In this document: one piece after another, positions 35,928-44,107 of the stretch
Numbering within the stretch: the first letter of the stretch is position 1
How the letters are laid out: each line of letters opens with the position of its first letter
Assembly (NCBI GenBank): GCA_964649145.1
Contig: CAZYOQ010000002.1
Coordinates: 1-64,000, forward strand
Origin: MGBC163016 sp964649145
GTDB taxonomy: Bacteria > Actinomycetota > Coriobacteriia > Coriobacteriales > Eggerthellaceae
DNA: 64,000 nt
Direction: 5' to 3'
Position numbers and translations under genes: made by a program
The notes under the pieces: generated by a model
Told to the model about the DNA's origin: nothing
The model's input: the letters and a program-made list of their open reading frames with translations, nothing else
Database searches by the model: none

Positions 35928-36512
35928 ATGGTTAAACGCGTTTTATTATGCGGCGTCGGAGGTCAGGGAACCATTCTTGCCGCTCATGTTCTTGCTGAAG
36001 TTGCAATGGAAAGCGGCTTTAATGTAAAGGTCTCAGAGATTCACGGGATGGCACAGCGCGGAGGCTCGGTTACAACTGTCGTGACTTTCGGCGATGAGGT
36101 TCATTCTATGGTTTCAGGTGAAGGGGAAAGTGACTATTTAGTCTCGTTTGATAGGCTTGAGGCTCTGCGAAATGTCGCTGACTTAAAGGTCGGACACCCT
36201 CTTGTCGTAAACGACCTAGATATTAAGCCGCAATCAGTTCTTATTGGTACTAAGCAGATGCCAAGCAATCTTGAAGAGCTGATGGATAAATATGATGCCG
36301 TCGTAGTTCCTGCAGAAAATATAGCAAAAGAAGTAGGAAACGTTAAGGCTTCTAACATAGTCATGCTTGGCGCCTTATCTTCTATGCTCACGTTTGACGA
36401 GGAAGCATGGGTTAAGTGCATAAAGGCCAATGTTCCGCCAAAGACAGTCGATGTAAATATCAAGGCGTTCAATTCAGGCAGAGCAAATGCCTTGTCTAAT
36501 ACAGATAATTGA
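35928..36512 (+). CDS. iorB: Indolepyruvate ferredoxin oxidoreductase beta subunit
   Basis: A 194-aa gamma/beta-type subunit of 2-oxoacid:ferredoxin oxidoreductases. It has the N-terminal GVGGQGTILAAHVLAE (residues 8-23) and HGMAQRGGSVTT near 40-51 motifs. Together with IorA it forms the complete enzyme. It lies between iorA and the ACT-domain gene at short spacings (10 and 12 bases), part of an operon for aromatic amino acid breakdown. Confidence 0.94.
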   Translation: MVKRVLLCGVGGQGTILAAHVLAEVAMESGFNVKVSEIHGMAQRGGSVTTVVTFGDEVHSMVSGEGESDYLVSFDRLEALRNVADLKVGHPLVVNDLDIKPQSVLIGTKQMPSNLEELMDKYDAVVVPAENIAKEVGNVKASNIVMLGALSSMLTFDEEAWVKCIKANVPPKTVDVNIKAFNSGRANALSNTDN

Positions 36513-36524
36513 TAAGGAGAATCC

Positions 36525-36956
36525 ATGAGTGTTTCCCAAATAAGCGTTTTCACCGAAAGCAAACCAGGACACCTGTCAAGAATCCTTGCCAATTTCCATG
36601 AGGCTGGAGTGAATGTTAGAGGCTATTCAGTATCTGACACAGGAGACTACGGCATTGCGCGCTTTATTGTGGATGATATAGAAGCGGCCAAGAAGTCACT
36701 TCAAGCCAAGGGAAATGCCTATACGATTACACAGGTTATTTGTACCAGGCTTGAAGACAAGCCCGGCGAACTAGCCAAGGTTTTTGACGTTTTGGGCGAA
36801 AACGGCATCAATGTTAAATACAGTTATTCGATGATATCAACCTATATTGTGGTGAATGTTGAGGATATCCAGTTTGCGAAGAAGGTTTTATTCAAAGCGG
36901 GTATTGAAACAATTACTCAATCAGATATCGCCAGAATTTATGAGAGCTCTAAGTAA
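36525..36956 (+). CDS. Double ACT-domain protein
   Basis: A 143-aa protein with two ACT-like regulatory folds: ISVFTESKPGHLSRILANF near 6-24 and VICTRLEDKPGELAKVFDVL near 72-91, each with the ligand-binding PG turn. Such stand-alone ACT proteins commonly accompany iorAB and phenylacetate-CoA ligase genes and may sense aromatic amino acids or products. It ends 21 bases before the ligase gene. No enzymatic domain is present. Confidence 0.9.
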   Translation: MSVSQISVFTESKPGHLSRILANFHEAGVNVRGYSVSDTGDYGIARFIVDDIEAAKKSLQAKGNAYTITQVICTRLEDKPGELAKVFDVLGENGINVKYSYSMISTYIVVNVEDIQFAKKVLFKAGIETITQSDIARIYESSK

Positions 36957-36977
36957 TCATTTTTTTTCGGAGGAATA

Positions 36978-38345
36978 ATGCAGACTTTCGATATACGCAA
37001 AAAAGGACAGGCTCTAGCTTGTGCTTCGGCAGGAGCTTATGACCAGCTTCCGATTTATCTTCCAGAAATTGAATGCGCTTGTCGCGAGAAGATTGAGGCT
37101 ATACAGCTCGAAAAGTTAAAGAAGCAAGTTAAATATACCTACGAAAATCTTGACTACTACAAAAAGCGAATGGATGAAATTGGTGTATTACCAGAAGATA
37201 TCCAGGAGCTTTCCGATATTAAGAAGCTTCCTTTTACCGATAAGTCGGCTCTTCGCGAAACATTTCCATTTGGTTTGTTCGCCACTCCTATGGATGAGAT
37301 CGTAGAACTTCACTCTTCATCCGGAACTACCGGAAAACCCATCGTTGTAGGATACACGGCATCTGATATGGATGTATGGAGCGAATGTATTGCACGCCTT
37401 GTTCAAATGGCAGGAGTTTTGCCAGGCGATTTAGCACAAATGGCTTTCGGGTATGGGATGTTTACAGGAGGCTTTGGCCTGCACTATGGCTTGCAACGCC
37501 TAGGTTGTGCGATGATTCCTGCAGGAAGCGGAAACACTAAGCGTCACATCCAGATGATCGATGATTACGGTACAACCGTGCTTATCGCAACTCCTTCTTA
37601 TGCTATGCATATTTGCGAGGTAGGAGAGGAGATGGGATTTGATTGGGAGTCCTCTTCTCTTCGAGTAGGGCTTTTCGGAGGTGAACCCTGCCCACCTGCG
37701 CTTAAAGAAGAAATTGAATCAAGAATGCATATAGTCTGCACCGACAATTACGGCCTTACAGAAGTAATGGGGCCTGGGGTATCTGGGGAATGTTTGGCTC
37801 ATAGATTTCAGCAACACATTGCTGAAGATCATTTCCTCTGGGAAGTGGTAGACCCTGAAACTGGCGAAGAGGTTGCAGAAGGTCAGATGGGCGAGCTTGT
37901 TTTAACCCCGCTTGATAAGCAGGCTATACCTGTACTTAGGTATAGAACACACGATTTGACCCGTGTAACCAAGGAAAAATGCGAGTGTGGTCGTACTTTG
38001 GCTCGCATGGACAAGGTTCGTTCTCGCTGCGACGACATGCTTATAATTCGCGGCACAAATGTATTCCCAAGCCAGATTGAAGACGTACTGAAGGAAGTTG
38101 CCGAGGTCACGCCTCATTATCATATAGTCGTTGAAACAGTTGGAGGCCTTGATAGCCTTACTGTTCAAACCGAAATTCGCCCAGAGGCTTTCTCTGATTC
38201 CTACGAGGATATTGCTGCTATCGAGAAGAAAACCAAAGAGATGCTTGATTCTACTTTGCTTGTTGGCGTTAACGTCAAGCTTGTGGAACCCGGCGGAATT
38301 GAGAGAGTTGTGGGCAAGACAAAGCATGTTGACGACCTTCGCTAA
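36978..38345 (+). CDS. Phenylacetate-CoA ligase family protein
   Basis: A 455-aa adenylate-forming ligase of the PaaK type. It has the AMP-binding SSSGTTGKPIVVGYT near 112-126, TDNYGLTEVMGPG near 254-266, YRTHDLTR near 320-327 and the C-terminal domain DMLIIRGTNVFPSQIEDVL near 353-371. It joins an aryl acetate to CoA with ATP, or may run in the opposite sense to recover ATP from aryl-acetyl-CoA made by IorAB. The direction cannot be told from sequence. It is the last gene of the iorA-iorB-ACT-ligase group. A GGAGGA site precedes it. Confidence 0.92.
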   Translation: MQTFDIRKKGQALACASAGAYDQLPIYLPEIECACREKIEAIQLEKLKKQVKYTYENLDYYKKRMDEIGVLPEDIQELSDIKKLPFTDKSALRETFPFGLFATPMDEIVELHSSSGTTGKPIVVGYTASDMDVWSECIARLVQMAGVLPGDLAQMAFGYGMFTGGFGLHYGLQRLGCAMIPAGSGNTKRHIQMIDDYGTTVLIATPSYAMHICEVGEEMGFDWESSSLRVGLFGGEPCPPALKEEIESRMHIVCTDNYGLTEVMGPGVSGECLAHRFQQHIAEDHFLWEVVDPETGEEVAEGQMGELVLTPLDKQAIPVLRYRTHDLTRVTKEKCECGRTLARMDKVRSRCDDMLIIRGTNVFPSQIEDVLKEVAEVTPHYHIVVETVGGLDSLTVQTEIRPEAFSDSYEDIAAIEKKTKEMLDSTLLVGVNVKLVEPGGIERVVGKTKHVDDLR

Positions 38346-38383
38346 GTCGTTTGTATACAAGTGCTTAAAGCCACTTTTCTAAA

Positions 38384-39358
38384 TTGCGTGCGAAAAACGA
38401 CATTATTTCAGCAAATAAAATAGTTGCGAGGTTCGCGCCTTCTCCATCTGGTATTTCTCACGCTGGAAACCTATTCTCATACCTTCTTACTTGGCTCATA
38501 GCGAAGAGCTACAATGGTGAAGTGGTATTAAGAATTGACGACCTTGATTCATCAAGATCAAAGAGTAAATACGTTGACTCTTTTCTAAACATGCTTGAAG
38601 AGTGTGGCCTTACATATGATAGAGGCCCTTATTTTCAAAGTCGAAATACGCAGCTCTATGCGAAGGCATTTGATACGCTTAAAGATATGGAACTTATTTA
38701 CCCGTGTTTTTGCACTAGGCGAGACTTATCGTTTCAGTCAGCTCCTCATGAATCTGACGGGTTCCGTGTATATGACGGCAGGTGTCGCCACTTAAGCAGC
38801 GATCAAATTGCGGTGAAAGCATCTAAGCTTGCATCTCTTGGGCGGAGTCCAGCGTATCGCCTTATGACGGATTCACGGCGAATAGATTTCGATGACGCGA
38901 TTCAAGGCAAGCAATCTTTTGAGCTTGACAGCGATTGCGGAGATTTCGTTATCCGCCGTTCTGATAGCGATTTCGCATATAATCTCGCTACTGTTATTGA
39001 CGATATTGAAGAAGGCATAAATTTTGTAAGTAGGGGATACGACTTATTGACAACTACTCCTCAACAGATTTATTTATATGAGTTGCTTGGCGCTAAAGCT
39101 CCTACTTACGCTCATTTTCCGCTTCTTTGTTCATATGATGGCAGAAGGCTTGCCAAACGCGATAAGTCAGCAACTTATGACAGCATGAAAGCATCTTATG
39201 GCTCTCCTGAACGCGTTATTGGCCATATCGCCTATCTTGTTGGACTGCAGGCTAAAGACCAAGGAATAAGACCAGGCGATCTGTTAGATAATTTCGACTT
39301 TGCTAATGTCGCTCAGAATTACAAGGGACTTTCTTCAATTACTTTTGACTGTTGCTAG
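38384..39358 (+). CDS. gluQ: Glutamyl-Q tRNA(Asp) synthetase-like protein
   Basis: A 324-aa GluRS-like protein lacking the anticodon-binding domain, so probably glutamyl-Q tRNA(Asp) synthetase, which attaches glutamate to queuosine in tRNA-Asp. HAGN replaces HIGH in RFAPSPSGISHAGNL near 15-29, and KRDKS is the KMSKS equivalent near 259-263. A zinc site is formed by CFC near 107-109 with Tyr and Cys in VYDGRCRHL near 130-138. The start is TTG 38384, with a weak ribosome binding site, so the true start is uncertain by a few codons. Confidence 0.85.
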   Translation: MRAKNDIISANKIVARFAPSPSGISHAGNLFSYLLTWLIAKSYNGEVVLRIDDLDSSRSKSKYVDSFLNMLEECGLTYDRGPYFQSRNTQLYAKAFDTLKDMELIYPCFCTRRDLSFQSAPHESDGFRVYDGRCRHLSSDQIAVKASKLASLGRSPAYRLMTDSRRIDFDDAIQGKQSFELDSDCGDFVIRRSDSDFAYNLATVIDDIEEGINFVSRGYDLLTTTPQQIYLYELLGAKAPTYAHFPLLCSYDGRRLAKRDKSATYDSMKASYGSPERVIGHIAYLVGLQAKDQGIRPGDLLDNFDFANVAQNYKGLSSITFDCC

Positions 39359-39429
39359 TAGCGCCTCGACGAAACCTAAATAATACTTAAGACTTGCCTG
39401 ATGATGTTTCAACATCCCAAAAGGCGCTA
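39359..39429. repeat. Long-range inverted repeat between gluQ and menA
   Basis: TAGCGCCT (39359-39366) is mirrored by AGGCGCTA (39422-39429) across 55 bases. Inside is a smaller GATGT-TTCA-ACATC hairpin. The element fills the gap between the convergent gluQ and menA genes. It may be a bidirectional transcription end structure although no T-tract follows either arm. Confidence 0.35.
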
Positions 39430-39439
39430 ATAAGACCAT

Positions 39440-40366
39440 CTAAAAACTCAAGACTATGCCTGAAGCAAGTACCATCAGGCAATAGAATGTTCCAACGCAC
39501 ATATTGAAGTCGCAGATTTGACCCATTGAAAAGATTCTTGATTGCGAGTCAAACTTTGAGCTGAACAGTCTTGAACTTATTGGCAAGCTCACCAAAAAGA
39601 GAAATGGAAATATGATTAGCGATGGGCTAAACCATGCAAGACATATCAAAAAAATTGCTGCGTAAGAACAAGTTATAAGAGCCTTATATAAGACAACAGA
39701 TTTCTTGCGACCCAGAAGTACAGGTAGTGTTTTTCTGTTCGCTTCAATATCCTTTTCAATATCAGAAGTATTATTCGTGAGCATTACCAATGCGATATTA
39801 ATAATCAAAGGAATGGCGACGACTAGAATCCAAGGGGAGATTGAATGCGTTAAAACGTTATAACTTGCATATGTGATAAGGCCTCCCATAACAAAGCCGC
39901 TGATAGCTTCGCCTATAGGCAGGTAAGATATTGGAAGTTTTCCGCCAGAATATAGGAAAGAAGCAGCGATTCCTATAAGAGCTATTATTAAGCAAAACGG
40001 ACCAGAAGAATAGATACAGTATGCCCCTAGAGCCAGCGCAATTACAACAAACGTGATGGCGATATATAAGGCCGATTTCGGGTTAACGTTGTTATAAACA
40101 AGCACAGAGTCAGACGCTTCTAGATTATCTTCCTTTGTATCTGCCCCTTTTATGAAGTCAAAATAATCGTTAATGGCGTTAGTGGCAGATTGAAGAAGAA
40201 CTGATATCGCAAGCAGAGCAAGCGCCAAACTTGCCGATAGTTCATATCCTTGTGCTACAGAGGTACAGATAGCTAACAAAGGAGGGAAAATAGATGCAAC
40301 CCATGTATGAGGGGCTGCTAGATCTAAGACCATTTTAGGGGTTAGTTTGATATAGTTTTCGTTCAT
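39440..40366 (-). CDS. menA: 1,4-dihydroxy-2-naphthoate prenyltransferase (MenA-like)
   Basis: A 308-aa UbiA-superfamily membrane prenyltransferase with about eight helices. The first Asp-rich motif is NDYFDFIKGADTKED near 66-80 and the second NNTSDIEKDIEANRKTLPV near 194-212, the arrangement of MenA, which joins 1,4-dihydroxy-2-naphthoate to a polyprenyl chain in menaquinone synthesis. No other men genes are nearby. A perfect TATAAT lies seven bases before the start codon, and no ribosome binding site is visible, so the mRNA may be leaderless. Confidence 0.88.
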   Translation of the reverse strand: MNENYIKLTPKMVLDLAAPHTWVASIFPPLLAICTSVAQGYELSASLALALLAISVLLQSATNAINDYFDFIKGADTKEDNLEASDSVLVYNNVNPKSALYIAITFVVIALALGAYCIYSSGPFCLIIALIGIAASFLYSGGKLPISYLPIGEAISGFVMGGLITYASYNVLTHSISPWILVVAIPLIINIALVMLTNNTSDIEKDIEANRKTLPVLLGRKKSVVLYKALITCSYAAIFLICLAWFSPSLIIFPFLFLVSLPISSRLFSSKFDSQSRIFSMGQICDFNMCVGTFYCLMVLASGIVLSF

Positions 40367-40373
40367 AGCTAAG

Positions 40374-40398
40374 ATTATATTACATAATACATTTGTTC
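40374..40398 (-). promoter_or_regulatory. menA promoter with an SOS-like half site
   Basis: On the minus strand TATAAT (40374-40379) sits just before the menA ATG. A plus-strand sequence ATACATTTGTTC (40387-40398) in the presumed spacer equals the recA SOS box GAACATTTGTTC except in two bases of the left half. The -35 region is weak. LexA binding is a guess. Confidence 0.4.
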
Positions 40399-40414
40399 GT
40401 ATTCAGGTTGCGTA

Positions 40415-40828
40415 ATGAAAAAGCTTTCCAATTGCATTGATGAATTTTTAGATCACTTGAGCATAGACAATAGAAAGATTGCTCAAGCGGCTTTCAATAT
40501 TCAGCAATATAAGAACGCGGTGCTTAATATTTGGAAGAACCAAGATGCTGCGAATTTGATCCTTTCGAAAACAAACGCCTTCTATATAAGGAAAGACTAC
40601 ACGAAGAAATTAAAACGTTCTGTTAGCGTATCTGAGGGCAATTCGAATTCTTTGGACGGGGAAGTAGTTTGTGAGATCTATCTGGAGGATTCTTTAGTGC
40701 TTTCTGAGCTTAATGCGAAACGTGAAATCTTAGAGCTTGCGTTGAAGTCGTGCGGTCTTACTTTTGCCGAGCTAAAGCTCATTCATTCAAAAGGCTCTAT
40801 GCGTATCCGTCACCCGTTTGCTGAATAG
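40415..40828 (+). CDS. DUF721 (DciA-like) protein
   Basis: A 137-aa protein. Its layout resembles DUF721/DciA: an N-terminal helical part with a Trp (IW near residue 46), then a beta-rich half with LVLSELNAKREILELAL and LIHSKGSMRIRHPF near the end. DciA-type proteins help load or recruit the replicative helicase in many bacteria, but the genes usually sit beside recF, gyrB or dnaA. Here the neighbours are menA (divergent) and dut (convergent). Recognition is only moderate. An SOS-like half site lies in the shared 48-base intergenic region. The ribosome binding site is poor. Confidence 0.5.
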   Translation: MKKLSNCIDEFLDHLSIDNRKIAQAAFNIQQYKNAVLNIWKNQDAANLILSKTNAFYIRKDYTKKLKRSVSVSEGNSNSLDGEVVCEIYLEDSLVLSELNAKREILELALKSCGLTFAELKLIHSKGSMRIRHPFAE

Positions 40829-40937
40829 CAAGGCAAGGTTTAGGCAATCTAGAGCTAAATACGCTGTTTTTTCTCAACTTTACATAACATGTATTATCAA
40901 GGTTTTATCTTATAAAAAAGAATTCAGTACTATTTTG

Positions 40938-41372
40938 CTATTTAATTCCGCTGCTGCCAAATCCTGTGTCTCCGCGCTCAGTTTCGTTTAACTCTTCTGC
41001 GCGCTCAAAGCAAACCTTAGGTGCTTCAATTATTGTTAGCTGAGCAATTCTGTCGCCTGAGGCTATCTGAAATTCTTGATCTTTATCTGTGTTTAGCAGA
41101 ACTACGCATATCTCGCCTCTGTAGCCGCTGTCAATTAACCCTGGTGAATTGAGGACTGTTATACCATGTTTTACTGCTAGTCCACTTCTTGGTAAAACAA
41201 GCCCACAATACCCTTCTGGAATTTCTATCGAAAACCCGCATCTAACACTAGCTCTAGTTCCCGGCTGAATTTTGAGGCTTTCAGTGGCTCTTAAATCGGC
41301 GCCAGCATCACCTTCTTTGGCATAAGTTGGCATTTGAGCCCGTTGATCAAGCATCTTTACCTTTATATGCAT
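40938..41372 (-). CDS. dut: dUTP diphosphatase
   Basis: A 144-aa trimeric dUTPase. Motifs in order are DAGADLRA (near 22-29), LPRSGLAVKHG (60-70), GLIDSGYRGEICV (76-88), GDRIAQLTI (103-111) and the C-terminal GDTGFGSSG (133-141). It hydrolyses dUTP to dUMP, keeping uracil out of DNA. It ends a short minus-strand pair with nrdR, starting nine bases after the nrdR stop, both concerned with deoxynucleotide supply. Confidence 0.95.
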   Translation of the reverse strand: MHIKVKMLDQRAQMPTYAKEGDAGADLRATESLKIQPGTRASVRCGFSIEIPEGYCGLVLPRSGLAVKHGITVLNSPGLIDSGYRGEICVVLLNTDKDQEFQIASGDRIAQLTIIEAPKVCFERAEELNETERGDTGFGSSGIK

Positions 41373-41380
41373 AAGCGCTC

Positions 41381-41827
41381 TTATTTAGCCTCGCTCAAAG
41401 CTTTTGAGAACTCCTCAAGGCTTTGAAAATCTTTATAGACACTTGCAAACCTAATATAGGCAACCTCGTCAATATGAGCTAAGTGATTCAAAACCATCTC
41501 GCCTAGCTTTTTTGAACCTATCTCGCCTGTGTATGATTGGTGCAATTCAGTTTCTATATCGCTTATAAGTGCATCCATCTGCTCGTGAGTCACAGGCCGT
41601 TTAGCACACGCTATAAGAAGGCCTCTTAGAAGCTTGTCGCGATTAAAGGCCTCAGACGATCCATCAGACTTGATAACAATTAACGGACGTTCTTCAAGAC
41701 GTTCGTAAGTCGTGAACCTATATTGGCATTTGAGGCATTCTCGTCTGCGCCTGATGACCATACCATCATCAGCTGGCCTTGAATCTATTACTTTGGAATC
41801 TACATATCCGCAAGACGGGCATTTCAT
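41381..41827 (-). CDS. nrdR: Transcriptional repressor NrdR
   Basis: A 148-aa NrdR. The zinc ribbon has CPSCG at residues 3-7 and CLKCQ near 31-35, with RRRRE between, and the ATP-cone domain runs from about 47 (PLIVIKSDGSSEAFNRDKL). NrdR senses ATP/dATP and represses ribonucleotide reductase genes; none is in this window. It is cotranscribed with dut and divergent from lexA across 192 bases. Confidence 0.95.
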   Translation of the reverse strand: MKCPSCGYVDSKVIDSRPADDGMVIRRRRECLKCQYRFTTYERLEERPLIVIKSDGSSEAFNRDKLLRGLLIACAKRPVTHEQMDALISDIETELHQSYTGEIGSKKLGEMVLNHLAHIDEVAYIRFASVYKDFQSLEEFSKALSEAK

Positions 41828-41956
41828 GAATAAAACCTCTGCTTGAACTTTAACTAAACAATGCCTATATCTAGGTTAATCAATAATACCCGATGTGCCC
41901 AGTATATGAATCTTTTATTGCCCTGCTCTTTAAAACTTTGACTTAAAATACCGTAT

Positions 41957-41984
41957 TGCATAAAACAAATGTTCGTGCTTTAAT
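41957..41984 (+). promoter_or_regulatory. lexA promoter with SOS box
   Basis: TTGCAT (41957-41962), 16 bases, then TTTAAT (41979-41984) form a fair promoter. The spacer holds AAACAAATGTTC (41963-41974), differing in two bases of the left half from the GAACN4GTTC LexA consensus of Gram-positive bacteria. Placement between -35 and -10 matches the recA site. Autorepression of lexA is expected. Confidence 0.6.
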
Positions 41985-42019
41985 AAAATCATCATTATCG
42001 AAAGTATTAGGGGCATCCC

Positions 42020-42658
42020 ATGAATAAAGATATTACCAAGAAACAAAAAGTCGTTTTGGATGATATCGAAAGACATATTAGGGAAAAGGGTTATGGACCT
42101 ACGGTTAGGGAAGTTTGCCACGATCTCGGTCTTTCCTCCCCTTCTACTGTGCATGTTCACCTGAAAGCTCTTGAGGAAAAGGGCTATATCAGGCGTGATC
42201 CAATGAAGTCTAGGTCTATAACTTTGACTTATAACGTAGACGATAACGAATATCCTAGCGATGTTGTGCGAACTGTTTTCCGCAACGCCGTGAATGTTCC
42301 TCTTGTGGGTAATGTTGCTGCTGGAACTCCTATCCTTGCCGAAGAAAACATCGAAGAGACCCTTACCCTTCCTACAGAAATTGTTGGTGACAGCCCCACC
42401 TTTATGCTTTCTGTAAGAGGGGAAAGTATGATAGGAGCTGGAATTAACGATGGCGACTACGTAGTTGTTAAAGAACAACCCGTTGCTGATAATGGCGATA
42501 TTGTTGTTGCTTTAATAGATGATGGGGCCACAGTTAAAAGGTTCTATAGGGAAGACGACGCCATTAGGCTACAACCCGAGAACCCCTCTATGGATCCAAT
42601 AATTGTTGACGATTGTTCAATCTGCGGGAAGGTAGTTGCGGTTTTTAGAAGGGTTTAG
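42020..42658 (+). CDS. lexA: SOS repressor LexA
   Basis: A 212-aa LexA. The winged-helix DNA-binding domain (1-65) has KKQKVVLDDIERHI and VREVCHDLGLSSPSTVHVH. The self-cleavage region contains the Ala-Gly site in VAAGTP near 97-102. The catalytic Ser is in RGESMIG near 134-140 and the Lys in GATVKRF near 172-178. RecA filaments induce cleavage. recA and recX are also in the window, each about 10 kb away. It converges with hflX. Confidence 0.96.
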   Translation: MNKDITKKQKVVLDDIERHIREKGYGPTVREVCHDLGLSSPSTVHVHLKALEEKGYIRRDPMKSRSITLTYNVDDNEYPSDVVRTVFRNAVNVPLVGNVAAGTPILAEENIEETLTLPTEIVGDSPTFMLSVRGESMIGAGINDGDYVVVKEQPVADNGDIVVALIDDGATVKRFYREDDAIRLQPENPSMDPIIVDDCSICGKVVAVFRRV

Positions 42659-42748
42659 CTTATCTGGCATGTTTTATGTATGCCCCTTTTGAATTTTGGT
42701 TTCTGTACGGCACATTCTGCATCTTGTCTAAATAGATGCCACCTGCAT

Positions 42749-44107
42749 TTATTTAAGACTTGCATCATTGGAAACTTGAGCAATTTCGAATTCAGAGAAT
42801 TTGCCAATCAGCCCTTCAGGAACTCTGATTGAAAGCCTTGTTCCTTCCTCGAGGAATTCTTTGTTCATTATTCGGCATCTTCTATGTGCAAGAGAGACTA
42901 CATCGCCTCTATCATGAGGAACAAGCAAGTCAAGAGATATGTCTTTGCTTGTAGCTGCTCTTGAGATAGAGGAAATAAGTTCTTTAATGCCAAGGTTTGT
43001 CTTGGCTGAAAGAAAGACAGCATTTGGGTTTCTGTGTTTCAAGGATCGAAGAGAAGCCTCATCAAGCAGGTCGCACTTATTAAAAATAATGATTCGCGGT
43101 TTACTTGAAGCGCCTATTTGCTCTAAAACTTCATCCACAGATCTCATCTGTAAATATTTTGATTTGCTTGAAGCATCGACTATATGAAGGAGCAAGTCTG
43201 CCCCAGAAATCTCATCAAGTGTAGATTTAAATGCCTCAACTAAGGTTGTGGGAAGTTTTTGTATGAAACCAACCGTATCTGTGAGCGTAATTTCGCGGCC
43301 TTCGGGCAGGTTTAGGCGTCTTGTAGTGGAATCAAGAGTTGCGAAAAGCAAATCATCGCTATAGACACCAGCATTACAAATAGCATTTAAAGTGCTTGAT
43401 TTTCCGGCGTTAGTGTAACCAACTAATGCAAGTTTGAATATTCCGCTTGAATATCTCTCTTCTCGTTGTTGGGCGCGAACCTTTGAAAGCGAAGCTAATT
43501 CTTTTTTGATGGTCGTAATCCTTTTACGAACCATTCTTCTATCAACCTCAAGTTGGCTCTCCCCTTCCCCGAAACGAGAACCTACTCCGCCGCCCATTCT
43601 ATTTGATGCAAGATGTGCCCACATACCACGAAGACGAGGATAAAGATACTGGTTTTGGGCGAGCCTTACCTGAAGGCGCCCTTCTTTTGTCTTGGCGTGC
43701 ATTGCGAAAATATCAAGGATCAAAGCCGTCCTGTCAATTATCTTGATGTCTCGCCTTACAGACCTTTCAAGATTGGATTGTTGCGTAGGGCTAAGCTCGT
43801 CGTCAAAAATAACAATATCAACGTCAAGATCGTCGCAAAGCGATGATATTTCTTCAACTTTGCCGCTACCTATAAATGTGGAAGGATTTGGCTTAGCTAG
43901 TTTCTGAGAGGTTCTACCAACACTTACGGCGCCTGCAGTGTAAGCAAGTCTTTCGAGCTCATCAAGCGACTCGTTCATGTTCCATTCAGAATTAGGGGTA
44001 TCAATTCCAACAAGAAGTGCACGCTCAAGAGCTTTTTCTTCAAGTTTTATACTACCTTGTACGATTAAATCGTCAGGATAATGCCCTATTTCAGAGGCTT
44101 TGGACAT
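42749..44107 (-). CDS. hflX: GTPase HflX
   Basis: A 452-aa HflX, a ribosome-associated GTPase involved in rescue or splitting of stalled ribosomes. An N-terminal domain with GKVEEISSLCDDL and IFDDELSPTQQSNLE, a helical linker with RLRGMWAHLAS and GVGSRFGEGESQLEVDRR, and then the G domain with GYTNAGKSSTLNAI near 230-243, the DTVGF motif and NKCD near 346. An extra C-terminal domain of about 80 residues ends it. Its ATG overlaps the stop of dapF by one base (44107), and the genes are cotranscribed. Confidence 0.94.
   Translation of the reverse strand: MSKASEIGHYPDDLIVQGSIKLEEKALERALLVGIDTPNSEWNMNESLDELERLAYTAGAVSVGRTSQKLAKPNPSTFIGSGKVEEISSLCDDLDVDIVIFDDELSPTQQSNLERSVRRDIKIIDRTALILDIFAMHAKTKEGRLQVRLAQNQYLYPRLRGMWAHLASNRMGGGVGSRFGEGESQLEVDRRMVRKRITTIKKELASLSKVRAQQREERYSSGIFKLALVGYTNAGKSSTLNAICNAGVYSDDLLFATLDSTTRRLNLPEGREITLTDTVGFIQKLPTTLVEAFKSTLDEISGADLLLHIVDASSKSKYLQMRSVDEVLEQIGASSKPRIIIFNKCDLLDEASLRSLKHRNPNAVFLSAKTNLGIKELISSISRAATSKDISLDLLVPHDRGDVVSLAHRRCRIMNKEFLEEGTRLSIRVPEGLIGKFSEFEIAQVSNDASLK

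Noticed and set aside
41930..42478. 182-residue minus-strand reading frame
   Set aside because: It is antisense to lexA and its promoter; no ribosome binding site or family signature is seen.
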